Assembly: GCA_964655935.1 (NCBI GenBank)
Contig: CAZZNY010000002.1
Span: 186,001 to 250,000, forward strand
Origin: CAZZNY01 sp964655935
GTDB taxonomy: Bacteria > Patescibacteriota > Gracilibacteria > BD1-5 > UBA2023
Reading direction: 5' to 3'
Length of the DNA: 64,000 nucleotides
The position numbers were made by a program, and so were the translations under genes. The notes below the pieces were generated by a model. It was not told the DNA's origin and made no database searches. It worked only from the letters and a program-made list of their open reading frames with translations. Numbering within the stretch: the first letter of the stretch is position 1; each line of letters begins with the position of its first letter. Below are positions 1 to 11,662 of the stretch, piece by piece.

Positions 1-597
1 GATTCACCAGAAAAACAACAAACACTTCAAGAAATACATAACATGTTTATTCCCGGAAACGCTCAAGAAACTTGTTTTGAAATATCATGGTCCACAGCTC
101 GAGTTATGAGTCAGTTAGAACTTCCACCAATGGTTCAATCCATCGTTGGAAATAACACTACTACTTGTCCAAAAAGCACTGTTCCAAGTGCAAATGCTAG
201 ATCTACCGCTGACATCATACTTACACCAGGAACAGTAAGGGATAATTTCATTACGATCATTCTGCAATGAAACATTTATGATGTGTCGCAACTTACTTAT
301 AATGTTTTGAATTCTTTTATAGAACAACCATTGGTTATGGCATTATTCCGAGTTTCGGATGAAGAAGGAAATATTCCAGAATTTGATGAGTATACTAGGT
401 GTATTTTACGTCGAAAACTCGTAGATCACAAAAGCACTTCCACTGCTTCTTTTCGAAATCCGACCACAGAAACGTACAGGGATTTTCTTTCCAACATAGA
501 GACTTCTTTTGGTCCTTTTAATCAGGATACTCGCAAAGAAATCGAGTATCAGTTACGAGAAAAATTTGCTAAACTAGTTTGACCTTGGTTGGAATAG
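1..597 (+). CDS. Hypothetical protein, 5' end outside the window
   Basis: Open from the first base in the frame of position 1 to a TAG at 595-597, giving at least 198 residues. Two in-frame TGA codons (268-270 and 580-582) split it under the standard code and are read here as glycine. No family is recognised. The visible part looks globular and soluble, with no membrane segment; the C-terminal third is charged. It lies 46 bp upstream of a second unknown gene on the same strand, so the two may be co-transcribed. The true start is not visible, although ATG 43 is an internal methionine in frame. Confidence 0.7.
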
Positions 598-643
598 ATT
601 CTGTTAAAAATAACTCTTCTTAAATATTAATTATCCAAATATT

Positions 644-2596
644 ATGATATTACCAGATTGAAGAGAAGGAAAAAATGAATCAAAAGAGCGAGATTTATGA
701 CATCCTCTTTTAAATGGTGCTTTTAAGCAACCTGATCTACTTTGGAATAATCTTGAAATATCTCTTAAATGATTTCTTTTTAAGAAAACAGAGCAAAGAA
801 TAAGTTTTGTTACAGAAATGCAAGCATTCTTCCCACAACAAATAAATATGAACTCTCCAATGGGAGATCAAAACAATAAAATTATCCAATTGCTTAAATG
901 AATTTTTTTTCATTTTTGTCTCAATGTTATTCATACAGATTCTCCTTCCCTGAATGCTACAGAACTTGCGATGATATGACACATTATTGGCCTTATTAAT
1001 AATGTATTAATTTCATTTTTAGAAAAACAAAATATTTGAGAAACCCAAAGACGTATCTTGTTGCAGAATTTTGAAACAGTTACTGCCAATCTAAAACCAA
1101 AAGCCAAAATCAATCCAATTAACCCAGGCACAACCACCTTCGTAATAGCACGTACATGAATAGATGCCACTTCCCTGATGAATATAGGAGTTAAAACTCA
1201 ACAGCTTTGAAACGAAACATTGCTTTTGCTTGATTGGAATAAAGTTTTTTCAACACTAACAACAGAAGAAAAATTTCACCTTAGTTTCCAGCTTACCCAC
1301 ACCCTGGTAAATGCTTTTTTTATAGAAATTCCAAAAGGAAAAACATTACAATGAACTACAACCGAAACCAGTATTAAACAGCAACCACAAATAATCGACT
1401 CCACCTCTCATCAAGAACAATTACTTCGTTTAATATTTTTAGAGAATTCAGACACGGTTAAGAAATGTATAACCATAGAGAATTATGGCGAACTTATTCC
1501 TGCAATAAATAGTCTAACAGAAACAATGAAAAGCCCCATTTTTCGATCCACCTTAGCAGAAATATTCTTTAAAATATATAAAGAAAAAACCAAAGATGAT
1601 TGTGATTTGAGTCTAGCTTGATTTGAAAAAGGTATAGATACAATCTATAAACAACAAAATCAACTCATACTCCTTCATATATGAGAGCTAGAAAAAATGA
1701 ATACTAAAGCCCAGGAAGTGACCACAGTAAATATGGATAGAATTGTTTCTGATGCTGACTTACAAGAATTTTTCTGAAATTATCAATATCAATTGATACC
1801 CTGACACGGCCTTATTACACAAACAAATAATTTTCCAACATCTCAAAAAAATGTACCAAATTTCCCTTTATCTATTGAAGAGTTTTGTAAGTTTTTAGAT
1901 GAAATTTCAAAGGTGCCTCTTTCAGGCTTTCATAACGGACTCAACATTGGTCCACATGATTTTCATGATTTTACAGCAGCTATTCGAGATTATCTATCAA
2001 AAAATCATAATCTTCCTGACGACTGAGAGATTGATGTTCTTCTTGATTATCATACCATTCAAGGCATGGGAGGATATCTTCTCGGCAGTCTTTGTAATAT
2101 GATCGCGCGAACTCCTTTAGTATATGAAAAATTTGCCAAATCTTTTCCAACAAATACTATACCCTGTATAAATGAGCTTATTAAAAAATTCAGCATTGAT
2201 CTTAGAAGACAATTTAATGATCCTGATCTTTTAAAAGAAGATTTTATACAGGCGCTTAAATTTCTTGAAGAATTATTTGAATCATATAAAGATTCCTGTG
2301 TATTAGATAAAACTCCTGTTGATTCATTGCGCTTTTGGCTTTATGGAAGAGTAGATGCAGAATGACGAACACTTTCTTCAATTTTTACTCAAGATGATGT
2401 AGAAAAAATTTGATTTGAAGTTGATAAAATTTTACGTACTAATGAATACTCTAATCTTTCACAACTACTCAAAAAACACTATCCAACAATTGATTGAATA
2501 TGAATACTTCCGTTACTAAAAGATATTGGTACTAATCTAGAAAAATACAAACAAGCCCGAGAAATTATCACTGCGAGAAGAAAGGATAAAAAGTAA
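644..2596 (+). CDS. Hypothetical 650-residue protein
   Basis: A single frame runs from ATG 644 to TAA 2594-2596 with more than a dozen in-frame TGA codons read as glycine; under the standard code only fragments would be seen. No family is recognised. The protein appears soluble and mostly helical, with an Asp/Glu/Lys-rich C-terminal half and no signal peptide. There is no clear Shine-Dalgarno sequence, as is usual for native genes here. It follows the gene at 1-597 and ends at a hairpin shared with convergent sufS. The function is unknown; the length and uninterrupted frame make it a convincing gene. Confidence 0.75.
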
Positions 2597-2612
2597 ATTT
2601 GTTTTGTTTCAC

Positions 2613-2640
2613 AAAAAACTCGGGTTTACCCGAGTTTTTT
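2613..2640. terminator. Bidirectional terminator between the 650-aa gene and sufS
   Basis: Perfect stem AAAAAACTCGGG/CCCGAGTTTTTT with an A-run on one side and a T-run on the other, placed between convergent genes. The sufS stop codon (2626-2628) lies in the loop region, so the coding end and the terminator overlap. Confidence 0.85.
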
Positions 2641-3855
2641 GATGATTTGTTGAAGTAATTCGAAGAATCGATCGATATCTTCTTTTGTATTATAAAGATA
2701 GAGACTGAGACGAAGGGTTCACTGAATTCCGAGACTCTGCATATATGGCTCCGCACAGTGATGACCAGCTCGAAGCGCGATTCCTTCTTCTGCCATAATC
2801 TCGAGAAGATCAGCATTATGAATTCCAGGAACAACAAAAGAAAAAATCCCCGTTCGACAATCAGTCTTGGTACAACCAATAAGTTTGACTCGATCTTTTA
2901 TTATCTGATATTTCATAAGAACATGTTGCATAAGCTCTTGCTCATGTGATTCGATCGTCTCATATCCGCCGATCGACTCGATAAATCGAAATGCATGAAG
3001 AAGACTTGCTGCTCCGATGATATTCGGGGTTCCGGGTTCGAATCGATGTGGAAGTCCTGCTGCCTGATAAGAATCTGTCCGTACCCAATTAATCGCGCCA
3101 CCACCACAAAATGCTGGTTCAAGTTTTTTTAAGAGTTCTTTTTTTCCATAAAGTACTCAGATTCCAGTCTCAGACATTACTTTGTGTCCCGTAAATATGA
3201 GAAAATCGCAATTCAATTTCTGAACATCAACAGTGAAATGAGGAACTGCCTGACTAGCATCAACTACAAAAAATGGTTTATTTGCTCCATATTTTCGTTT
3301 GAGTAACATATCGATTCGATCGAGTTGAAAGATGGCACCAGTTACGTTTGATGCATGAGTCAAAGAAACGACTTTTACATTTGGTGTGAGTTTGCTCTCA
3401 AAATCGGCCATATCAAGCTGATACTGATCATCGAGTCCTACAAATTCTACTTCGATCCCGATCATCTCTTTCAGATGGAGCCATGGTACTATATTTGCAT
3501 GATGTTCGACGATCGAAAGTAACACTTTATCACCCGGTCCGAGAAGTCCTGAATCCCGCAGACTCGACGCGAGTAGATTAAATGCGTAAGTAGCATTATA
3601 GGTATAATTAATTTCGGAAGTTTCAGTAGCATTCAAAACATTTTTTACTATTTCCTTTGATTCATCATAGATGGCTTCAGCTCGCTCTGAAAGTTCATAC
3701 GCACCACGGTGAATATTCGCATAATCATTCTCCATCATGGCTTTCACTCATTCTATAACCTGATATGGTTTCTGAGCAGAAGCAGCACTATCAAAAAAAA
3801 CCAAATCTGGATTATTTGAAAAAATCGGAAAAAAGGAACGAAGATTGTGAGACAT
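2626..3855 (-). CDS. sufS: Cysteine desulfurase SufS
   Basis: PLP-dependent cysteine desulfurase (409 aa) that takes sulfur from L-cysteine and passes it as a persulfide to the SUF scaffold. The PLP-binding lysine is in FTGHK (about residue 225) and the persulfide cysteine in RAGHHCAEP (about residue 367), which is the SufS form of this loop. Other class V aminotransferase marks are HASNVTG and VVDASQAVPH. Length is normal for the family. At least three in-frame TGA codons are read as Gly, one in LGIQ-G-TLRLS near the C-terminus. Start ATG at 3855; no Shine-Dalgarno sequence. It is the last gene of the scattered minus-strand suf set and is separated from sufD by a small plus-strand gene. Confidence 0.93.
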
Positions 3856-4001
3856 GATAAATAACAAAACTTATAAATATTGTTTTTCTAAATTAAGTAC
3901 GCTGAATTCTACGAAAAAACTACATTTTCCAAAAACTTTTTGCAAACGAGACCAAAACTCACTATACTTTCATCCGTATTTTTGTTCATAATAGTATTTC
4001 T

Positions 4002-4277
4002 ATGCAAGGAATTTTTGCTCTCCTTATGTGAGGAATGATCGTTTTTAATTCGGCACTCATCGTATTTTTTCTCTGAAAAGCTTATGTGATCCCTCAATAT
4101 TTTCCGACATATCAGGATTTTGATTTTTGAGAATCCGTTATTTTGGTAGTATTGTTCTTCTTTCTTATGATTGTGTTTTTTGGAAACAGATTAACGAAAA
4201 TAAGAAAAAAACCGCTCAATATTCCCAAAAAAACAACAGAACAAAAAGCTACTTATGGAGAGAAAACAAATTCGTAA
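4002..4277 (+). CDS. Small two-helix membrane protein
   Basis: A 91-residue frame from ATG 4002 to TAA 4275-4277 with three TGA codons read as Gly. Two hydrophobic segments (about residues 5-24 and 45-60) are followed by a basic, Lys/Thr-rich tail, predicting a double-spanning inner-membrane protein. A TTGCAA box about 17 bp before TATACT, roughly 30-60 bp upstream, could be its promoter. It lies between sufS and sufD on the opposite strand, so it interrupts the suf cluster. Its 3' end stops 22 bp before the 3' end of convergent sufD. No family is recognised. Confidence 0.65.
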
Positions 4278-4299
4278 GGATATCAATCCGAAGATCTTC

Positions 4300-4974
4300 G
4301 TACATTCGTTCACTGATGTGTCTCATCCGAGAAAACAAACTACCGACCATGCTTTCTAATAAAAGTGTGGTCGCATTTTTTCTATCAAGTCATCGACCGA
4401 GTAAATAGAAAAGTTTTTCATCACTCATTTTCTCGACGCGAGCTGAATGTCCTGCTTGTACATCATTCGATCGAATTAGTAATCCTGGAATACTTCGGAT
4501 TTTCCCGGTAGAATCAAGAAAAATATTATCTTCGCGAAGATAGGCTTTTGCATCTTTACAACCCTCACTCACTTCGACGACGCCATCTACACTGATATTT
4601 CCCTGTTCTCCAGCAAATGACACGATCGATACGTTCGTACTGCTGTGCGAATGAGATATTCGAGATACAATCTTACTTTTCACCTTATCGGAATTCTTGC
4701 TCGCAAGAAGATAGGCAATATCTATCTTACATCTTTCACCTCCAGAAACAAATTCAATATCATATTCCGTATCATACATATACCCACAAAGAGCCACTTC
4801 AGAATTGGCTCCTACGATAATTTTTCTTGTTTTTTTCTCACAATGCGCAGTGGCATCAAAAAAATGAATCACTAGATTCTCATCAACATCAATAATATCT
4901 GGGCTTGTAGCATCAAGCCAATAAAAACCAGACTGATTAATTTTTGGAGTAGTGAGAAGATTGATTGGAGACAC
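4300..4974 (-). CDS. sufD: SufD-like Fe-S scaffold subunit
   Basis: SufB/SufD-family scaffold component (224 aa), partner of SufB and SufC. The C-terminal core is typical: EVSEGCKDAKAYLRED, then a beta-helical stretch with RSNDVQAGHSARV, then DEKLFYLLGRGLDR (the family's FYLxSRGL box, with its Gly encoded by TGA at 4390-4392), and a short helical tail. It is much shorter than enterobacterial SufD, so most of the N-terminal domain is missing, as in other reduced versions. The start is a GTG at 4974, because the upstream stop leaves no ATG. The GTG lies close to an inverted-repeat element at 5001-5106. Confidence 0.85.
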
Positions 4975-5000
4975 TTGAAGGAATTAAAAATTAAGAATTT

Positions 5001-5106
5001 GTCATTCTGCATGTTGTCATCCCGAGCGTAGCCGAGGGATCCCTTATACTCAAACAATATACTAAAACTCATCTATAAGGGATTCTCACGCTTCGCTCAG
5101 AATGAC
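5001..5106. repeat. Inverted-repeat element, copy A (GTCATTCTGAG family)
   Basis: Ends resemble GTCATTCTG and CAGAATGAC; inside are inverted CCCTTATACTCA and CTATAAGGGATTC arms. The same plan appears at 5843-5941 and 11663-11783, with fragments at 32488-32520 and 59245-59270. The sufA stop codon (5073-5075) lies inside this copy. Confidence 0.8.
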
Positions 5107-5477
5107 ATACCCCTATCCTGCTTTTTAAACTTTTCTTTCATTTCGGCTATCTTGTGGATACTAGCGATTTTTTCTTTTTTTTCAAACGAAAAACTCGAAC
5201 CACATCAGCATCTTGAAAGTATTTTTTCATTCGTACAAATCCATTTTCCCTTTATTTTCGTCAATATTGAATTATCGATTTTTTCCACTTCTTCCAGTTT
5301 CATAAAAACTATTATTCCTGATTCTTGCGGAAAATCCACAAGTCCTTCGGAATCAAATGCTTCAATAACTTCAATCTCCGTTCCAGCGCATCCGGCTCGC
5401 TTCAGTCAGACAAAAACTGCTGAAATATCTCTATTTTTCCAGTCTTCTAAAGTGTTTTGATCGAATACTATTTTCAT
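5073..5477 (-). CDS. sufA: IscA/SufA-type Fe-S carrier protein
   Basis: A-type iron-sulfur carrier of the HesB family (134 aa). The three ligand cysteines are present: Cys30 in RAGCAGTE and Cys90/Cys92 in SRCGCGSSF, with spacing close to IscA. Two TGA codons are read as Gly, one of them within the CGCG motif. After the conserved C-terminus the frame continues for about 30 residues, and the last dozen (MSFGAKRENPL) are encoded by the inverted-repeat element at 5001-5106. Start ATG 5477; no Shine-Dalgarno sequence. It lies between sufB and sufD on the minus strand, which fits a SUF role. Confidence 0.88.
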
Positions 5478-5505
5478 TTGACAAAATGATGATTAGTTTT
5501 ATATT
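5478..5505 (+). promoter_or_regulatory. Consensus promoter of the 5530 cassette
   Basis: TTGACA (5478-5483), 16-bp spacer, TATATT (5500-5505), followed about 15 bp later by AGGAGG and ATG 5530. Confidence 0.7.
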
Positions 5506-5529
5506 TGAAGTACCTATAGGAGGTTTTTC

Positions 5530-5766
5530 ATGTTATTCTTTTTCCTCGACTGGTTCCCTTTCATCCTCAGTCTCGTTCTCGGAGGACCGTTCATTCGGTA
5601 CTTCCTGAGGCGACTTCACCGATGGTGGTGGGAAAATCATAACCAAGCCAGACTCGACCATGAAAATGTGTCGTTTGGCCGACAACTCCTTTTGGTGGTT
5701 TCGGGAATATCCCTTGTCTCCGGAATCATCATCCAATTCACCTTGTGGCCATCTACGAGCTTCTAA
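5530..5766 (+). CDS. Small two-helix membrane protein, standard-code-like cassette gene
   Basis: 78 residues ending in TAA, with no TGA codon. It has a perfect AGGAGG Shine-Dalgarno sequence 5 nt before the ATG, its own TTGACA promoter and a GC-rich terminator, unlike neighbouring native genes. Two hydrophobic stretches (about 2-24 and 51-73) flank a basic central loop rich in Arg, His and Trp, predicting a hairpin membrane protein with a positively charged loop. It sits between sufA and sufB on the opposite strand. No family is recognised. One of eleven genes in the window with this expression style. Confidence 0.7.
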   Translation: MLFFFLDWFPFILSLVLGGPFIRYFLRRLHRWWWENHNQARLDHENVSFGRQLLLVVSGISLVSGIIIQFTLWPSTSF

Positions 5767-5786
5767 GCTCTGATTGTCACCCTTTC

Positions 5787-5822
5787 GCCGCTCCGGACTA
5801 CCGGGGCGGCCTTCGCATTTTT
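5787..5822 (+). terminator. Terminator of the 5530 cassette
   Basis: Ten-base GC-rich stem GCCGCTCCGG/CCGGGGCGGC (one G-T pair) with loop ACTA, followed within a few bases by a T-run. Confidence 0.75.
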
Positions 5823-5842
5823 AAGAGAAGATTAACGCATTT

Positions 5843-5941
5843 TGTCATTCTGAGTGTAATGAAGAATCTCTTATACTCAAGTATGCCACCAAACTCATCT
5901 ATAAGGGATTCTTCACTACGCTGCGCTTCGTTCAGAATGAC
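5843..5941. repeat. Inverted-repeat element, copy B (GTCATTCTGAG family)
   Basis: GTCATTCTGAG and TTCAGAATGAC ends with CTTATACTCAA and CTATAAGGGATTC arms inside; closely similar to copy A. It is followed at 5960-5985 by a short inverted stretch (GGATCCTGAA ... TTCAGGATGAC) that looks like the worn end of another element. The gap between the 5530 cassette and sufB holds nothing else recognisable. Confidence 0.75.
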
Positions 5942-6015
5942 AAAACCTTACTTTCAGGGGATCCTGAAATAAATTCAGGATGACAAATTTTCTATTCCAC
6001 TATCCAGCTATTCCA

Positions 6016-7425
6016 CTAAAACCCTCCTTCCATCTCCATTCCTATAAGTATATTCATCTCCGCAGCGTATTCGAGTGGAAGTTCTCGAATTATCGGCGAG
6101 ATAAATCCATTTACGATCATTTTTTTCGCTCCTTCCTCATTCATTCCACGAGATGCAAGATAGAATACATCTTCTTCGTTGATTTTTCCGGCTGTCGCTT
6201 CGTGAGCTACGACACTTTCCGTATTTCCGACCCTAATATCAGGAATCGTATCAGAGATGGAAAATTCATCAAGAAGGAGTGCATCACAATCAATTTTCGA
6301 AGTCGAATGAAGTGCGGTTGGTTTGATATCTATAAGTCATCGGTAAGTTGAATTCCCTCATCCTTTCGAGAGAGATTTCATAAGAATATTCGAGCTCGTT
6401 CCTTCGCCGATATGGACCACTTTCGCTCCAGTATCCGCTACTTGTCCGGCATTCGCGAAGGCGATTCCCGTGTGCTGACAGGCACTTCGAGCTCCGAGGA
6501 GAATACTACAAGGATAGAGCATAGTTACGCCAGATCCCATATTTCCTCCGACCCATTCGATATATCATTCGTCCTGTACGATCGCTCGTTTCGTGTTTAG
6601 ATTATAGGTATCGATACTCCAGTTCTCGACCGATGAGTACCGCATCTTCGCATGTTTTCCCACGAAAATCTCGACACATCCGGCGTGAAGTGAACTCTCA
6701 CCGTATTTTGGTGCACTGCATCACTCGATATAATGAGCACTTGCCTCATCTTCTATCACCATAAGCGTGTGTTCGAATTGGCCTCCGGCTCGTACATTCA
6801 TACGAAAATATGCTTGAAGTGGTTCTTCGATTTTCACTCCGGCCGGAACATAGAGAAAGGTTCCTCCGCTCCAAACCGCATAATGAAGGGCTGCAAACTT
6901 ATGATCCGTGATCGGTACGCACTTGGAAAAATATTTTCGAAGCAAATCTTCATGCTTATGAATCGCAACAGACATATCTTCGAAGATCACACCGAGATCG
7001 GAAAGTTCTTGTTTCAATGAATGATAGACGACTTCGCTATCGTACTGCGCTCAGACTCATGCCAGAATCGTTCGTTCAGCTTCTGGAATCCCGAGTCGTT
7101 CAAAAGTATTTTTAATATTATCCGGCACTTCTTCCCAGCTTTTTCATTCACCCTCTTTGAGTGCTCGCGAGAAATAACAGATTTTATCAAGATCCAGAGC
7201 TGAAAGATCTGGTCACCAGGTCGGAATAGTTTTACTACGATATATCTCAAACGCCTTCAATCGAAGTTCAAGCATCCAAACTGGCTCATTATTATCAGCA
7301 GAGATCGTGCGAACTACTTCTTCATCAAGTCCTGGTTTTAGACGCACATCATAAGTCACTTCGTCCGAATGGTCGAAGAGTTCACGGGAAAGGTTGGAAA
7401 AGAGGGAATTGCTATCGTTGGTCAT
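6016..7425 (-). CDS. sufB: Fe-S cluster scaffold protein SufB
   Basis: Core scaffold of the SufBCD complex (469 aa), on which 4Fe-4S clusters are assembled. Hallmarks: HYAVWSGGTFLYVPAGVKIEEPLQAYFR, VENWSIDTYNLNTKR, ACQHTGIAFANAGQVADTGAKV, and the C-terminal ATAGKINEEDVFYLASRG and EYAAEMNILIGMEMEG. Several TGA codons are read as Gly, for example in EGCSAP and SKGGGIQL. Length is normal for SufB. The ATG at 7425 has no Shine-Dalgarno sequence. Its usual partner sufC lies 4.4 kb upstream, beyond the beta-helix pilin-like gene and a DUF4349-like gene. Confidence 0.95.
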
Positions 7426-7486
7426 GAAAAAATAGGTGAGAAATATTTCTCACCTATTGTATAGGATTGCGCAAAAAAACAAAATT

Positions 7487-10444
7487 TTAATACGTCACAG
7501 GAGTTGGCGGATAATGAGCACCCCGATCAACCGTTCATCCATCAAGGGAACTACTTGTCTGTGTAGTAAAATTATTAAGACCATATGAATCGGAAGTATT
7601 ATCTCCAGCATCAAGACACGGACTATCAGAAGCAAGGTAGTATGAACGTGATCAAGAGGTCGTAAATTTTGGATCCTGAATAATATCATTCGTCCCGAGA
7701 GAATAATTTACACCATTCCCTGTCGTATTATTATAAAATGTATTATATGATCCTGCCGAAAAAACGGAGGCAGCATCTATACCTTTGGTATTATTGGCAA
7801 TAATGTTATTCTTTATTGAGCTAATTGCAGCAGGAGACGAAACATATATTGCTCGATTCGTTGTCGCAACAACAGTGTTATTGATAATACTAATATTTGG
7901 GCCAGTTCCGGCATATATTCATTGAGCAGTGTTTCTAATAATGTTATCGAGGATAGTCAGACCGTTCCCGCCGTTGATGTATATTCCCATATTTACTGCA
8001 CCATATATATCATTATGAGCGATAAGATGATTTTTTCCGGTTATACTAAGAGTTCTTTCGCCTCCTTGAAAATAATTGTTAGTAACCACAAAATTAGTTC
8101 CATTTGCTATATAGACAGATGGATATCCGGCGGAGCTACTTATAATCCGATTACCATCAAGAGTAATGTTATAAGGGGTTGAAGCTGCATTAATTACATA
8201 GAATGAGGAAGTCTGCTCGATAGTGAATCATCTCAGAGTAACAGAACTAGCAGTAGTGAACAATATGGTTGGAACAGTGGTACTTGAATAAGTAATTTTG
8301 GTATTGACTGGATCAGGATCGATTGCCAATAATTGCACTCCTGCCTGCGTATGAGTAAACGAAAGCTGTTCTGAATATGTTCCTGGAGATACATAGATTT
8401 TCGCTCGTGTTTTTGCCTGAGCAATAGCTGTCGCAATAGTACGTAGTGGCGATGCTACTGTCCCAGGATTCGCATCATCTCAGGCTGTATTCACATAGAG
8501 AATCTGTGGAACAAGAACTGTGGCCGGCAAATGCGCACCACGATCAACTACCCCTCAGTCCAATGAACCATTGTTTTGGGTCGTTAATATCGATAGATCT
8601 TTTCCTCATTGCGATGATGCATCACCAAGGCCAGTGTTCACACAAGGACTATCAGATGTAAGTCTATATCACCCGTCTGCAAATTTTGGATCATTCTCAT
8701 TATCGTCAGTTCATAAAACATAATTCACATTTCCATTTCCGTTGGCAAAAAAAGTGTTATAGGTCGATGTGAGGGGCGTTGCTGACTCAATTCATTCTTC
8801 ATGGTTGTAAGCAATAATGTTATTCTTTAACGAGCCAAGGGCAGCTACTGAGGAAATATATATCGCACGGTTTGTGGTTGCAACAATGGTATTGTTGTTA
8901 ATACTTACATTTGGACCGGTTCCGACATAAATTCATTGAGCAGTCTTTCGAATAAGATTTCCCAAAATAGTAAGCCCATTCCCACCGTTGATATATATTC
9001 CCATATTGACTCCTCCATATATATCATTGTAGGCGATCAGATGGTTGGTACCAGTAACACTCACAGACCTTTCTCCTCCTTGAAAATAGTTATTGGTAAT
9101 CATAAAATTCGTTCCATTTGCTATATTGACAGCTGGATACCCAGTGGAAGCACTTATTATCCGATTTCCATCAAGAGTAATATTTTGTGGAGTGGAAGCC
9201 GCATTCACTACATAGAATGAGGAAGTCTGTTCAATAGTAAATCATCTCAATGTAATAGTATTTGCAGCAGTAAATAATATAGTTGGAACCGTAGCACTTG
9301 AGTAAGTAATTTTTGTGTTAAGAGGGTTTTCTCCGATAATAGTAATGCTAGTTTTTGCATTAGTGAATGTAAGTTGTTCCGTATATGTACCCGAAAAAAC
9401 ATAGATACTCTTGTTTGATATTGCTTTTACGAGAGCTCAACCAATCGTCTTACAAGGCGTTATTACATCACACACACCAGCATCATCTCCCGAAGCGGAA
9501 TTAGTGGATACGTAAAAATCGGCAACTGGGATGACAACAGGAGGTTCTCCTCATCAAACAGCTCAGCCATTATCCACCGAAACCAAAGCCCCTCCACACT
9601 TCCCTCAGACACCAGAAAGAATTCCACATCAACTCGGTATCGTAGAACTACCAGTGATCGTAAAAATACTAGAAATATCATCAGTTGGAATCTGTGAACC
9701 AGTGTATACTTGTTGGATAGCGGTTACGAGATTCGTAATTCCTGAAGAGGTATCATCGACCGGAAGTGAAGTTCCTGAGAAGACATGGACCGGAGTAAAA
9801 GCGATTCAAGAATCAGTCGGTTGGTTGTTATACAAGAAAGTTCCGGAAAGAGTAGTAATATCAAGAATGGAACCTGAAGATCCACTGGAAGTAAGAATAG
9901 ATGGAGTAGCAACCAGATAGATAGTATTTCCTGTTTGTGTTCTTGCGACGAGTCCATTGTAATTTCCTTTGATGTACGTATAGCCTGGAGTAACCGTATC
10001 AGCGTACGCAGTATCGATTATTGTTGAGGGATAATAACTCAGTGTAGATTCGAGCTCTGTTTGAAGCTGATAATGCCTACTGTATTCTAAAGAAGCATAT
10101 CGATATTCTTTTCCACTGACTGGATCTGTTGGTTTTGCTGATATTCCTCCTCTTGCTACTCCAGTCATCTTCGTGAATACTCACAGTCATACGGTTCCTT
10201 GATACCATACAATTCCTCCTGAGTATGTAGTCGTAAGATAATTATCAGGAAGAGGATATTTTCCAGTGTTTACCTGATAGACATCAAGTGTCTTCGCGAT
10301 ACTAGCAAGATCAGAGACTCTTGTACTATCTCTTGCTGAAGAAGAATATCCTGAAAAAGACAAAAAAGCTATCGTTCAGAGAATCGCGAGGATTGTGATT
10401 ACCACAATGAGTTCGACGAGGGTGAAAGCGGATTTTTTGTGCAT
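7487..10444 (-). CDS. Prepilin-like protein with two tandem right-handed beta-helix modules
   Basis: One 985-residue frame with many TGA codons read as Gly. The N-terminus KKSAFTLVELIVVITILAIL is a type IV prepilin signal: cleavage after Ala, Glu at +5, then a hydrophobic helix. Residues to about 300 form a pilin-like head with SGKEYRYASLEY. Two copies of a roughly 330-residue module follow (DNA about 8535-9520 and 7493-8510). Each opens with YVS...GDDA...P..TI, continues as short Asn/Thr-rich strands such as NNTIVATTNRAIYIS typical of parallel beta-helices (pectate-lyase/DUF1565 type), and closes with SLDGGxVDRGAH. It is probably exported and assembled on the surface through the type IV pilus pathway; adhesion or polysaccharide binding is inference. 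Confidence 0.85.
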
Positions 10445-10507
10445 ATAAAATGGGTGAAATATTTTTCTCACCCATTTTATCAGTTTTATTAAAAACTCAA
10501 ATTTAAC

Positions 10508-11575
10508 TTAATTCTTTTCTTTCCCAAGAATTATTCTTCTTCCCATCTTGTAAACTCATTTTCCACCAGCAAGTAAAAATGCAAGACCGAGAACTATATA
10601 GATCGTAACCGAAAGAGCTTTCAAGAGGAAACTTCCGAGATTTACCGTAAGATCACGAGCTGTATTGTTCAAGTTTTCGACGAGTGCTTTATAATCAGTA
10701 TACCATCGATCACCAATAGATTGCCAATCAACGATAATTTTTTCGGAGAATGATACATAAAAATCTACATATCGAATCTGTTCGTCATAATCCTGTTTTT
10801 GTTTTGTGTAACTATTGATCTGATCGATCAAGTCTGATCGTTCCTTACTAAATCTTGATATAAGATCAGATTTGTTGAGAATGATTTTATTCAGAGAATC
10901 AATGCTTTCTGGAGAGACATTTTTTACTTTGAGCATACTCCAGAGCTCATCATAGCTCTTCTTAGAATCTGAAAGCAAAGCATCCACTTCAGCAAGTCGT
11001 TTTTTTGTCTCCTCTGTACGATCAGCAAGATTTACATAATTTTTGACGATGTTCGTGATATTGGAATTCAGATCTTTTACTTTATATTTTTGAAGCTGTG
11101 TGATAAATTCTTGTTCATTTCACTTCAAAACTTTTATCGTAAAATTACAATAGTGTTTTGAGATATTTATATTGTCTTTTTTTGTGGTTTTTGGATCAAG
11201 ATTTTTCAAAAGATCGTTACAATCTTCTTCTATTTTCGCTGACTCAATCGTCACAGAATAACTCTTCACTTCATAATTCTTTTCTTCTATATTTGTAGGA
11301 ACATTATTCTGAGTGTAATTAATAGTAGCTCCAGGAGCTGGAGCTGATTCTCTCGCACTATAGTCCATAGATTTATCTAAAAAAGAATCACTTGCTCACT
11401 TTAAACCTGACGATACCGTATTTCACTGATACATCGGATAGGTACTCGGACTTACGATGTCACTCACTCATCCGATGATAAATTTTAGAACTCAAAAGGC
11501 TATCATAAGAACGACAAGCCCAAGAACTCAGAGTCCTGCGAACTTCAAGTAAGTCTTGAAGGTCCAATCTTTCAT
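10508..11575 (-). CDS. DUF4349-like membrane protein with periplasmic coiled coil
   Basis: 355 residues read through about nine TGA codons as Gly. An N-terminal transmembrane helix (about 12-36) precedes an extracytoplasmic region with the DUF4349-type pattern: a beta-rich part (YSVTIESAKI ... FTIKVLKGNEQEFI), a long helical coiled coil rich in Lys/Glu (NITNIVKNYVNLADRTEE onward) and a C-terminal transmembrane helix (ALSVTIYIVLGLAFLL). The resemblance to DUF4349 is judged by eye. It lies directly upstream of the pilin-like gene in the same direction, inside the split suf locus, and may be co-expressed with it. The function of the family is unknown. Confidence 0.7.
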
Positions 11576-11662
11576 TTTTTCCCACATAAGATAAAAAAAT
11601 TAGAAAGTAAGTGTCTCAAGAATCACAAACGAACGAAGTGAAAAATCGTGACAAAAAATATT

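Noticed and set aside
7493..9520. Two separate beta-helix genes
   Set aside because: The frame is continuous from the pilin N-terminus through both modules; only TGA codons, read as Gly, interrupt it.
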